Source of the DNA: Periconia sp. R9002 | Taxonomy: Eukaryota; Ascomycota; Dothideomycetes; Pleosporales; Periconiaceae | Reading direction: 5' to 3' | Length of the DNA: 64,000 nucleotides | Assembly: GCA_023627715.1 (NCBI GenBank) | Contig: JAMAHW010000014.1 | Location: forward strand, 558,001 to 622,000 | In this document: in pieces, positions 35,654-46,730 of the stretch | How positions within the stretch are numbered: position 1 is the stretch's first letter | Layout: every line of letters begins with the position of its first letter | Position numbers and translations under genes: made by a program | Notes under the pieces: model-generated | Databases searched by the model: none | What the model was told of the DNA's origin: nothing | Seen by the model: only the letters and a program-made list of their open reading frames with translations

Positions 35654-36824
35654 TTGCAAAGATGGCCTCTACACTCCCCTCTTCAACCATCTCCCTCCAC
35701 TTTGGACACATCTCAAATATACGATCATTCCGACCGTGTACCCATCCAAAACATACGATCATCCCACTATCTACCAACTTCCAATATGCGCCACAAACGA
35801 CCAAACCCTGTTATTCGGAGGGAGTTGCGTGCTGGCACGAGAGCTCCAACTGCCAACCAAATAGGATGGTTGGAAGCATCTAGACGCGCAAACCCAGAGC
35901 AGCATGTCCAGTAAGTCTACCTACTCCACCATGATGTTACATGGGTTCCGTTATGAGTTCCGTTCTAATTATATGTATACAGCACAAACCAAACTACTCC
36001 ACAACGACCAGAACCAGACACTATACCCCAACAACCAGCGTATGAACTAGTTCCGGGATTGCCAGCATCTGAGCTGTTGAAAGGACTACCTCCAGACAAG
36101 CAGCGTCAACTGGAAAGCTGGAGGGCGAAAATTCTATTACAACAAGATCGAAACAAGTTGAACCAGCCACGGTTGTCTACACCACCAACCACCACCTCGA
36201 CGAATGCACTACCACCAGTGCCACCAAACAATCTACAAGGCAGCAGGCAACTGCAAGATCCACGCGATAGGACACAAGGGCAGGACACAGGGCAGGTTCC
36301 TGACACAGGGCGGGACACAGGGCGGGACGCAGTCAGTTTTATCTGCAACTAGCCCGTCACCGGCTATCATCAGCCCTTGGTCATCAGCGTTTACACTACC
36401 ACCGACGATCATTGGCCGCTCGTCCTCGTCATCTACACTACCGCTTCCGCCACGGCCTCCGCCTACTATTCCCTACAACAACAAGCGACTGCACTCGGAG
36501 CAGGCGTCCAATGTCACCAATGTCACCAATGTCCGAACTGCAGGAACTGCAGGAACTGCGAAGCGCCCTAAGTTGTCACCCCAAACAAGAGAGGGACGTC
36601 ACAGAGATACCAATGACAGCGGTGGCACCCTAGGACTGGATAACCACTCTCACGGCGGCGGTGTCGACAACGATGAAAATCTGCATACGGATGACCACTC
36701 CCACGGCGATGTAGCCGGCGACGACGAGTTTGATACAAACATCGAGTCTGCAGATCTATCGTCACTCCACCCAACCATCCTCTCTCTTCTTACCTGGTTA
36801 AAAACCCACCCTGGGGATGATTAG
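35654..36824 (+). CDS. Unknown protein between two inverted elements
   Basis: Exon 1 (35654-35910) joins exon 2 at 35983 through a clear 72-nt intron (GTAAGT..TACAG, branch TTCTAATT). The frame then runs through a Gln/Pro/Thr-rich stretch containing LVPGLPASELLKGLPPDK and QRQLESWRAKILLQQDRN. At 36296-36332 the reading frame shifts by +1. A 37-nt intron (GTTCCT..ACGCAG) would explain it and give 353 aa, but it is very short and sits in a 12-bp repeat, so a real frameshift is possible. The second part has NVTNVTNV and TAGTAGTA runs, a DNHSHGGG/DDHSHGD acidic-His stretch and a helical end SLHPTILSLLTWLKTH. A shorter start at 35786 is possible. I recognise no domain. It begins 104 bp from element 1 and ends 198 bp from element 2, so it may be cargo of a larger mobile unit. 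Confidence 0.55.
36280..36332 (+). repeat. 12-bp minisatellite inside the unknown gene
   Basis: Imperfect copies of a GGGCRGGACACA unit, broken by GGTTCCTGACACA, occur across the point where the reading frame changes. In one frame they encode TGQDTGQ/TGRD repeats. Confidence 0.7.
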
Positions 36825-37022
36825 TACCTTGCCGTGGTCTCAGGGCTGCCTACCACCTAGTAGAGGTCTAAATCTAGTCAAATTGTTATATACATTGCTG
36901 CTTGCTGTACGATAGGATTAGGTAGGTAGTCACTGGCGTATGCTAGGTTGGTCAAATGGTGCGAATAAGATGGGTTCACGTTTACAACTTGAAATCATAA
37001 TGTTTACCTATTAGATATAGGG

Positions 37023-37277
37023 ATTCAGGGTGTGGAAATAGCCCGTACTCACAACACTTACCAGTCCACATACAGCGCTTCGAGGACCTTTTCTTATTAC
37101 AATTTTAGTCCTTATACGAGTAAGTAGGATACTAGGAAAATATTTCTATAGTATATTTTTAGTACTTCTCCTCTAGGCTTACTACTTAAGAATACAGTTT
37201 TTTTTATAGAGATACTAGGGGTGCTTCACAACGAATATTCAATGTTTGTGAGTGCGGGATATATTGACAGCCGCGTG
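37023..37277. mobile_element. Miniature inverted-repeat element 2, about 255 bp
   Basis: The right end, read on the minus strand, begins CACGCGGCTGTCAATATATC and continues CCGCACTCACAAACATT. The left end reads GGGTGTGGAAATAGCCCGTA and continues CTCACAACACTTACC; its outermost 5 bases have diverged. The left end and adjoining interior (GTAAGTAGGATA, TTTCTATA, ATATTTTTA) match the right end of element 1 in reverse orientation, so both belong to one family and point in opposite directions. No target-site duplication is evident. Confidence 0.75.
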
Positions 37278-39855
37278 GCAGTGTTGCGAGGGCGAAAGAC
37301 GGATGGTCATGGTTATGGGCTGTTCCTCGCACGCTGATTTGGTATCCCGGATACATACTACGCGTTATCGACAAGGGAGGAAAAAATATGATACGGCGAT
37401 AGGAGTGAGCGAATCATCCTTACATCAGCATGGGGTGAGAATGATTGTCTTGTGGCTCCAAATGAGCCGTGTTTCGCTGGTGTTTGAGCCGCACTGGGGA
37501 AAAAGGCTCGCCCACGCGGGTGATGGGTCCTGATGTTGAATGAGTAGGTGACGATGACGTCAAGTGGGAATCCCCAAACTTGGTCGGAGTGGACAGCTAA
37601 GCGCGCGCCGGGAACAGCTGGACTCACGAAACGCCGACAATTCCACGTCGTCTTTTTTTTGGTCTCCTCACCAAGGAAGCGGGATCAAGGCAGGTTTGGT
37701 TTACCCTGTCTGTCACGGTACGTACTCTGTCAGGCACAAAGCAACGGGCGGCGGCTTCTACGTCAAAGGTCCTGTCTGAGAGGTGTCGACCATGGGAACT
37801 AGCCACACGCACGGCCGTGGACCAACCACACTTTGCACGAGTACGGGTTGCATGGAAAGGAATCGAATCGCAACAATCAAACAGCATCCCGCCGTCTCCA
37901 CTCCCCACAAGTTACGGCACAACTGACTCTGGCGCAGCCGACACGACGGGACACGATAACAGTGGATGGCTATTGGCGAAAAGTGCGGCACGCACACACT
38001 CTCGGACCAAAATCCCGTGCGGAATACGGACTTGCTGGTGCATTCACACAGTGACACAGGCCCTGCCAAACGAAACAAAAAAAAAGTGTCCGTCGCAATT
38101 CACCGTTCACAGCTCACGCGTGATGGATGGCGCGCTGGATTTTGTGCATTGCAATAGGGATGAGGGGGTGAGGGGGCGGGCAATTGCAAATACGACAAGC
38201 GGCTGCTTGCGCCAACCATGTCTCGCATTGCATTATTACTGCCCAGCAGCGTGGACTGGTACAGGCACAGTACAGGCACAGCACAGCACAGTACAGCACA
38301 GGACTGTCATCAACCGAAATGAGTGCTTGGGTCGGTATTCACCAAGCATCCAATGGGTGACCCAGTCATTACGACCTAGCGCACTCTGCAATCAGCGCAG
38401 GCGGCCAGCCGATCGCGATGGCGCCAAGTTTCTGTTCGCCTGGCTCTGGCTCTGGCTCTGGCATTGCACCACGGCAGCTAGTGTCGATGTAACACGTGGG
38501 GAAGGAGGACAAGAAAGTTTGGGGGGCACATGCTGGGAAAGGGGAAAAAGAAAAAATAGTCTGGACGGACAAGACGACGAGAAAAAAAAATCAAAAATGA
38601 TCATCGCCGGAGCACGGAGCAGCGGTTCTCGATGATGCAGCACGAAGATCGGCTGGTGGCTGTCGAGCAGAGCAGGAATGGCTGAGGCTATCACCACCAA
38701 CAACAGCAAGTTTCAACCATGGAAATCGTGGATATTGTGTGCGTGCGTGCGTGGGTGCGTGTGGGTGATGGGCCCGATGGCTCTGCGTGTCTGGCCCATT
38801 CATTATCCATGCCCCAGCTGGCTCCAAGCAGAACCGATCGGCATGTCGTCCCAAAGCAGTTGCGTCCATGGTATCGAGAGGGAAGCTCGCGCTATCGACC
38901 TCTAGCCGCGACCAGCCAGGAACCCAGCAATCAATTCAATGCAACCAAGATGCTGAAGCCGCCCGCTGCCTCTTTTTTTTTTTAATTCCCCTTGACCTGT
39001 CTGGCTGACCACACCAGGGGAAAGGGCCAAACAGAAGGGGCACAGCAGTTGGAACTAATACCGTATTATACCCTCCCTCCCTTCTGTTCTGGCCGTCCTG
39101 CTCCTTGCTTGCTGCCAATGACGGAACCAAGGTGGGTGATGAATAATAAACAGTGAATGAGGGCCGTGAACATGAATAGCAGCAACAGGAATCCTGGCCG
39201 ATCATTCAGGCATGCGCCACACCACGGCATTCGCTAGCCATGTCTGCAATGGTTCCTTCGCACGGCCTAACTTATTCGTGATCACGTTCGTACAATACTC
39301 CCTCCATAGCGTCCGGCTGACCAGACGGAGGAGAGCAGTAGCAGCACACTGGAATAAATGTCGCGGAGGCCATCCAGGTCACCCGCCCCTTTCAGACAGT
39401 CGCCGCAGCCACTCTCCCTGCCTCATTCATAGCCGTCTCTGTGCATTCCCATCAACAAAGTGTTTCTTGTCTTTCCCTCTTTGTCCTCGCCCTGAAACTG
39501 GCGCGCATCGGAGTTCCAGCGCAGCCGCCCGCCTGCTTTCGAAACGATCCGGCCAGCGTAACGCAATCGCAAGCAAATAGGGTCCACATTCCTCCACATA
39601 ATTTGTGAACTGTGCCAGCCAGCCAGAGTCAGCCGCCCGCACACGTACACTTTCCCTCTACCACCCACCACCGCCGTCTTTCTTTACACCTCTACCTGCG
39701 CCGACAAACCTTCGACCCTCCGTCCCTCTCCTCTCCTGCCCTCCGCCGCTAGCAGTCCACCCGCCGGGGCTGTGCCACTCACTGCCCGACCCGAGAACCC
39801 CATCACTGCCCCGACGAACAAAGCCGGGGGACCTGGGAAATTATTCTGTCACGCC
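37278..39855. promoter_or_regulatory. Long gene-free upstream region of the C2H2 gene
   Basis: 2.6 kb with no gene I accept. It holds simple repeats: CAGGCA/CAGTA-type units at 38258-38302, a TCTGGC hexamer run near 38440-38462 and a short A/T tract near 38970. A long regulatory region or long leader is common upstream of fungal developmental regulators. That reading is inference. Confidence 0.4.
38258..38302 (+). repeat. CAGGCACAGTA-type tandem repeat
   Basis: Degenerate ACAGGCACAGT/GCACA units repeat over about 45 bp. There is no coding context. Confidence 0.7.
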
Positions 39856-41460
39856 ATGACTGTCCTCAAGGCACGTACAATTGCTCCCTTTGACACTTCA
39901 CCACCCGCCTCCACTCCACCGACTTTCTTGTTGTCCTCTACCCGCTAACGTAATTCACCACTTGCAGGAGCCCATGGCCGTACGCCCCACCAGCCAACAC
40001 CGGCATTCGAGCAACATGGCTGGCTCGCTCCCCAAATCGCGCCCACACTCGCAGTCGCTCTCCGCTGGCTCTCTACACCCAGGCCACAGGGTTACTCGCA
40101 GAAAGAGCATGAGCTCCACCGCTGCCAGCAACATCGCGGCCATGGCTGCCGCTGCCAAGGGCATGTCCGGCGCGCCGCTCGAGGGCAGCACCACCTCTCG
40201 TCGCCTGTCCAAGTCGGCCTCGCAATTCCGCGGCCCTAGTATGAGCATGACGCCGTCCATGGCCTCCAGCGTTCCGAGCAATGGCTCTGGATTCGCAAAC
40301 AACGCCTACAATGCCACTTCTGCCAAGTCCGAAGCTATCACTGACGGGCCTCCGCTTTCGGCTATGCCCGATAACGAGAAGGGGAACAACAAATCCAGGG
40401 TGCGCCGCGCCAGCGAAGGCTCACGTCTGGGTAAATCGGACGGCAAGCGCGCAAGTGGTAGCGACTTGAAATGTGAAAAATGTGGGAAAGGATACAAGCA
40501 CAGCAGCTGTCTGACCAAACATCTGTTAGTCACCACCCCTAGGACTCCTTCCATGTCCTACTCCCACACACTTTTACACTTCAAGACGAATGCCCTTTCA
40601 TCATGCAGCATGCCTGGGATGGTTCGTTGTTGTGGTTGAAGGACCATTTTGTTTTCTTCATCATTGTCACTTTTTAATTGGGTAGCGTTGTTGACTTTTT
40701 GACTAGTTGGGAGCACACTCCCGAATGGCAGTACACATCCAAGTTGCTCATTTCCAAGCACCAACAGGTGCAACTGCTGGAGGCGGCCTCGGTTCTCGTT
40801 GCCATGAACCAAGAGAGCGGCGACAGTGATAGTTCGTCGCCTTCTCCACCGGCCTCGAGCTCTGGCTTGCGTGATGAGTTGAGTTCGACCGACACTACCC
40901 CGCCCCCGCAAATTGACGATCACGCCGTGGGCTCCTTCCCTCGCTCTCACTACGGCAGTCGTTCCTCCAAGCGCTACTCCGCAAACAGCTCGGCATATAG
41001 TCAATCTTACCAGTCCACTGTTTTCTCTGAAAATGGCCAAATTGGGCATTACCGCCAGTGGAGTAACGTTTCTGACCGTCCCACTACTTCGGGCACTTCG
41101 GTAGCTGGCTCCTACACAGAGGAAAACGACGAAGCAGATCTCGCTGCCGCTGTCGGTCTCTTGAGCTGCTCCTACGGCACCCCCAAGTCGGGTCCTATTG
41201 CTCTTCCCCCTGACGTGCCACCTGTTCCACCACTACCTGCAAAGTTTTTGGATTTCAACAATATCCAAATATCAAGCAGCACCACAATAACTGCCCAGCA
41301 GTCCAGTTTGCGCGGCGGAAGCTACCATCGCGAAAATAAAGACGTCGACATGGAGGACGATCATTTTGCCGATGAGGATGATTTCCGTCACCGCAATTCC
41401 CAGAGCCGTGGCCGCGCCGACGAGGATGACGATGCCTTCTTCGGCAGGATGGAGGAATAA
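39856..41460 (+). CDS. C2H2 zinc-finger protein
   Basis: Probable nuclear regulator. The preferred model has three exons: 39856-39870 (MTVLK), 39968-40524 and 40707-41460, 441 aa. Intron 1 (97 nt) would use a GC donor (AAG|GCACGT..TTGCAG); if not used, translation can start at the internal ATG 39974 (MAVRPTSQ). Intron 2 is 182 nt (GTTAGT..ACTAG) and lies inside the zinc finger. Joined, it reads CEKCGKGYKHSSCLTKHLWEH, a classical C-x2-C-x12-H-x4-H finger, followed by WQYTSKLLISKHQQVQLLEA, a possible second helix or partial finger. Outside the finger the protein is Ser-rich, with a PPVPPLPAKFL segment and an acidic tail DEDDDAFFGRMEE. The target genes are unknown. This single-finger architecture recurs in ascomycete C2H2 proteins. 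Confidence 0.85.
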
Positions 41461-43769
41461 ATCCCTCCGTGCCGAATGCCTTTGGCTGTGCTACGATCCC
41501 ACGAACTTGCCATTTACTGACCCACTTCCTTTTACGTTCTGCCTTTTCCAACCATTTCTGGCCTGTACTACAACCAATAAGCAATGCAGCGATCTATCTC
41601 CGCAGACCACCTGCCATCGTTTTCCGCAGCACCGAGGAGAGGGCCTTCGTCGCCGACGTCGAGCTCTTGAGGTTGAAGCTTCGGATTCGGGCAGGGATCC
41701 ATTGTTCAAGGTCTTGCGTCGAGAGCCTCACACGTGTTACCATTTACAGGAGTTTCCGCCTCTTGACTTTTCCTAACTCTTTTTTTTTCCATCTCTTTCG
41801 GATCTATTGCCACCTATAACTTATAACAAACCATATGGACTCGAAATCTTCTTTAGGTGGAGACGGGCTTGGTGCTGTTATTTTTACTCGTTGTTTGTCG
41901 TGTGGGAGGGCTCGAGAGGAGAGGTGTTGTAGCTGCGGGAGTGTCGCCAGTCTACCATCTTGTATATATCCTGGACCAGAAAAAAAGGGTGGTAGAGTTA
42001 GCACGGAATACCATTCGAGCTGCTGCAGAAACGTCCGTGTGTCCGGAATCCAGGGGGATGTGACGTGACGAGTGATATGACATGACGTGGAATCAAGATG
42101 ACAGTGAATTGACTCGCTGGACGGTAAGAAATGAACCTCGTGATGGACGCTCACGAACGGAAGAAAAGGGAGGAATGAACCAGGAGAAGAAAGAACCAAT
42201 GGTTTCCTGGGAGACGGCGGGCCTAGATAAAAGAAAAAAGAGGAGCAAGGCAAAGACTTGCAAACTCCATGGCGGCACTAAGGGGGGAAGAGAAACAAGC
42301 CCAAGGTGGGTTTGTCTGGCGCACCACGCGTAACCTGCCTCTTTTCCTGCGTCTGCCTGGCATTGGCCTGGGAGCGTTATGTTAGCAAGAGCTACACGGC
42401 TGCATCTCGAGACGTCCGCTCTTGATATGTGGGTTCTCCATCCTCTTCATTGCTGCAGTCAGCCGTTTCATCAGCACCGAGACAATTGTGGAAGGAAGAA
42501 GGAGACAAGGAATGGCTGATACTAAAAGAGATCGAGTATATGCATGCAGGTTGGTGGTGTTTTCAGGTACATATATAAGTATGTATTGTACAAACAATTC
42601 GCGAGACGAAGCAGGCACACGGGACATAGCGTCAGCAAGAACAGGAGCAGGAACTCGGGGGTTCTCCTTCCTCCATATACAGCTACGGACAGAACCATAC
42701 GTCATGCGCACGTGGCTGACGGTTGCACGGTGCGAGAGCGCGCGCGCGGCGGTTGTACATCCATCTACGGGTTGCTAGCTAGTTTTGTGTTTTAGATGAG
42801 GATCAGCGTTGGGACGAACTGGAGGCCGTAAGTCTACGTATGACGAAAGATGCAGAGATCGTCGAGGTTTTGTGTCCCGTGTCTTCTCTGATGGTTACCT
42901 AGACAAAGGGTCGATGAAAGACATTGATTCGAAAGATACTGGGAAGGTTGGCCGTGAGGTGGGCTGGGTGGTGGTCGGTTGAGTTTCCCATTTGAAGGTG
43001 GTGTTTGGTGGTGGTGTATGTCTTGAGGGGTCTGATGAAACGAACGTGTGCTGTCTGTCTCTGCGACATCCACCATACATCTGACAATCAAATCGTACAC
43101 GGAATTCGATCTAGCGTCAGCATCGTGATCTTCCCCTCCTCGGCGCCTTCCATATCGAGGGCGCGTGGGAATAGATGAGCGCTACAAGCTCTGCTTGGGT
43201 TACAGATGCGCGGCCCGGTTGCCTGACGGCGCGGTGTTAGCTCGTTGGAGGGCAGATCGATGGGATTTACATGGCTCAGCCGACTGATCACTACGGTGTA
43301 CGTATTTAGCCTGTCTCTCTTGGTGGTTGACTTTGCTATCCTAGGTGCTGGTGTGTGGTTTTCTGAAGCAGGATGCTTGCTTGCCTTGGATGTATGCCGT
43401 AATGGCACGTTGCCGAGGTACTCTCCATGATGGAAATTCAACGATTGGGGATTGTCATCCCCATGGAAGCAGAACGACAATGAACAACCCGTCGAGCGGG
43501 AAGAGCCATATGTAGACGACGAGATCGACAAACATTGAAGCAATTGGATAACTAGCGTCTTTTCCGAACCGCGCTTCGAATCATAGCGCTTTTTCCGAAT
43601 CCACATCTCTGGTTATACCCGAATGAGGTCATGCACACTAGATGAAGAGCGATTGAGCCTCAACTGCCCTAAATCAAACTTGTGGGGAAAGAAAAACCAT
43701 CATCTACGGGAATAATTCGAACCTCCAACTCTGTGACACTTTCCTCTCTCTAACCGCTTGTGAATCGCA
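41461..43769. other. Gene-free stretch between two plus-strand genes
   Basis: 2.3 kb. Frames on both strands are short and compositionally random. A short GC alternation lies near 42731-42742. The sequence before 43770 should be the SnoaL-like gene promoter. Confidence 0.4.
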
Positions 43770-44529
43770 ATGTCCTCCGCGTACACCTCCGAGTACCCCG
43801 CCGACGTGCCCTTTGACCCGGCGTACAAGAAGTTCTTTGAGGAATTTTACGCTGTCTCAGATGATCCCCAGGCGCACGACAAGTATGTGACCTTCTTCAC
43901 GCCGGACGCGAAGCTCATTATGGCTTCGAAGAAGGTGGTGGGATCGGATGGTATGTGAAGTCATTGTTTTCCCCTTCGTATTATATCTGATATCTCTTTC
44001 TGCACCATTCTTGTTCGTGTCAATTCATGTTCCCGTTCTATCACCACTTCCCTCTACATCTGCTTTGAGGTCGATATCTATTTAAGTCCTGCGCGACACA
44101 TGCCCAGACTTACCAAACACCCCCTACTCACACTTTACATACAGAGATCCTCGCTCTACGCAAAGCCATTTGGGAAAAGGTCAGCAGCAGAGTTCACAAA
44201 CCTCTCAAGGTTTTCCCATACGGCCCAAATACCGATCAGGTCATGCTTCACGGCACCGTGAAATACGGATTGAAGGCCGGCGGTGAGGCCGAGGTCGATT
44301 GGGCGGCGTATGCCAAGTTGGTGAAGAGCAGCGATGATGGCGCTGTGAGGATATCGTTTTACCAGGTTTACCTGGTGAGTTTCCATCGTTCCTTATTGAA
44401 TTGGTCTGTTTGGTTTGGGTTTTTTGTTCGGTGCTTTTGGTGAATCTCCAGCTTGGAGTGCGATGCTTGTGGGAGGATCAGGAATATGCTAATTTTGACG
44501 TATAGGATACCGCTGCGCAGAGCAAATAA
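43770..44529 (+). CDS. SnoaL-like / NTF2-fold protein
   Basis: 144-aa protein in three exons: 43770-43950, 44145-44374 and 44506-44529. The introns are 194 nt (GTATGT..ACAG) and 131 nt (GTGAGT..TATAG, branch TGCTAAT). The pattern is that of small NTF2-fold proteins: an N-terminal helix FDPAYKKFFEEFYAVSD, then HDKYVTFFTPDAKLIMASKK, RKAIWEKVSSRVHKPLKVFP and a strand-rich end LHGTVKYGL and VRISFYQVYL. The last exon adds only DTAAQSK. Such folds serve as enzymes or binding proteins, and the ligand cannot be deduced. There is no signal peptide. Confidence 0.85.
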
Positions 44530-45051
44530 GGGAAGCTGGTATAGTTTAGTTGTTGCGATATCTTTTCGGTGGGTCGTCAGGAGGAACCGGATGCGCTGTA
44601 CGCAGCCTATTCAATCAACTGAAGGAGCGCTGCATTTGTGTTGATGTTGTGCTCCTGGTCGTTCGTGTAGTTCTACGAATCGCCTCATATCGAGTTATTT
44701 TTTTAATTACTCTTCTCGCAAACTATAGAATTTCATTCTTCAGTGAAAGATCGAGTACAATCATGAAGGATGTCAATCGGAAAAATGTATATCAAAGTGA
44801 AAGTAATAGGCATACAAGCGTACAACCATACAAGTAACATGTCCAGCCCATGGTTTGCCTAGTTGACGTAGCTGAAAGCTACCAGCCCCCTGGTCATCCG
44901 ACCCGTCCGTACACTAAGCGATCCCGTCACTGAAGGCCCACAAAGCCATCCCCACCTCTCCGCTTTCTTTCACTGCAACATTTTTCTTTCCCTTTATATA
45001 TTTTACTATTCATGACTTTCACCATCAAACAAAGCTCACAGAGCGTGATAC
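44530..45051. other. Intergenic between SnoaL-like gene and tRNA
   Basis: 522 bp containing the 3' UTR of the SnoaL-like gene. I see no other feature. Confidence 0.4.
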
Positions 45052-45161
45052 GCCTGGTTAGCTCAATCGGTAGAGCGTGAGACTCTTACGGAGATCACTT
45101 TCTCAGAAAACGATTGATTTAAGCAATCTCAAGGTTGCGGGTTCGACCCCCGCATCGGGCT
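45052..45161 (+). tRNA. tRNA-Lys (anticodon CTT) with intron
   Basis: The mature parts fold as a cloverleaf: acceptor GCCTGGT/ATCGGGC, D-arm GCTCAATCGGTAGAGC, anticodon stem TGAGA/TCTCA with loop CTCTTAA, T-arm GCGGG-TTCGACC-CCCGC and discriminator T. A 37-nt intron (45089-45125) lies at the canonical place after position 37. The mature length is 73 nt before CCA. A T-rich tract right after the gene (near 45168-45181) fits RNA polymerase III termination. The internal A and B boxes are intact. Confidence 0.96.
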
Positions 45162-46730
45162 ATTACATTTCTTTTTTTCTTTTTGTTCTCCGGTCAAATT
45201 TGGTTGAATAACGAGGCACTGATGGTGGAGGAATGGGGTCACGTGACACACACAGATTGCCGTATATACGCCTCAAACGATGCAGTACACTGCAGTATAC
45301 GATCCGATAAATGTTCTCTCCGTTTTTTGGACTTGTGGCCTAATATCTGACCCTCTCGTGTGTCTTCATTCGGTTCACAGGTCTCCCAACTATGTATACT
45401 GGCACATATGTGCATCTCCACTCTCATTTTCAACCATGTTGGAGCCGACACTAAGTAAGGCTACGAAGCATAAAATCGGATGTCTTAGAGCTCAAAGCTA
45501 ACCTCAAATTCACCATTGAGAAGGATATATCGGCGTCATTCAGCTCAAACGTCTCGCAGTCTTATGAAAGATGGCGACGGTGATGAAAAGCCATTGTACC
45601 AGTTTCTACTTCTCTCGAATTCGTCATATTCTTATGCCTAGAGCAGCCTTGTCTGACTTGCGCGTCTCCTCGTGTTGCGAACGGCTGTCTCTGTATTTAA
45701 AGCGAGCGTCCGACGTTGTGTAGCCCTGAGGAAGATTCTCCCTCCATAACACCGACACATAGACGAAAAACATACATGAGATTTGCATAAAAATAACCCA
45801 AATAGGACGAGTTATTGGCTAAGAACTTCTTTGCTTAATATGTGTAAAATGCATGGTGCTCAATACTTCGAATGATTAGGTTCATACCATCAATGATTGG
45901 CATCACCCAACCCACTCGTCTTAAGACGTTTTCCTGTCTTATCAATCTCAAACGGCGCACAAAAAACATGATTGGTGTTCTTATTGAACTTGCCTAATGA
46001 GGCAATTTCCATAGACCATCGATCACTGTCAATTCATAGTGTACTGAAGTACATTCGCGTTCCTCAACCCAGTCACTATTAGAAACATGATAACGCACTG
46101 TCGGACATCAAGACCAACTATCCAAGATTTCCAAAATCCTACTTTTCAGAGAAGGAATACAATTATTGAATGTATGTTGGCATTGCATCTACATCTCACT
46201 CGTTCCATATTGTCTCCCTGCTCTCGCCTTTGATTTACATGGAGATGAGGCACCAAAATAGAATAGGGGTGAGTATCTGATAAAAATATCGGTTGTCATT
46301 ACAACACAATGGGCGTTTTGCATTACAGAACAACCACGCTCACTCGAATCACAGATTTAAGCACTATTCCAAACGTGAATACTAAGCGGACTATGAACAT
46401 GTCTATATAGGAGATTTTGGTGATTGCATCTGGTAAATGCTCTTGAAGGAGAACGTCTGCTTCCCCACCAGGTTTGAGAAGGGAAAGAGCGCCCGTCTAG
46501 TGCGCATTCAAACCCAGTACAACAACTGTGAGGATGTGTGGGGAAGGCGCCCCGCGCAGAGGCAGGAGCCGGACAACCGGACAAGTACATACGTAGCAGA
46601 TAGCTGGCTACCATACAAATACACACATCATACACATCCATGACTGTCACAACAACAGTTTCTGTTCTCTTTGTCACTTTACAATCAAACCATATTTCAT
46701 TTCTTCACACGCTCGTTACACAGAATCTCC
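45162..46730. other. Gene-free stretch after the tRNA
   Basis: 1.6 kb, moderately AT-rich. No credible exon, tRNA or repeat is visible beyond the T tract that ends the tRNA. Confidence 0.4.

Noticed and set aside
35192..37277. A single autonomous DNA transposon spanning the whole unit
   Set aside because: The enclosed gene shows no transposase motif, and element 1 has its own perfect target duplication, so it inserted as a separate unit.
37817..38635. 272-codon open frame on the plus strand
   Set aside because: Composition is rich in Trp, Cys, His and Arg, with simple-repeat stretches; no splice support and no recognisable motif. Overlapping frames on both strands look equally random.
43088..43606. 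172-codon frame on the minus strand
   Set aside because: Low-complexity Ser/Arg mixture with no domain; kept out for lack of support.
43700..43760. B-box-like GGTTCGAATT on the minus strand
   Set aside because: No cloverleaf can be formed around it, so it is not a tRNA.
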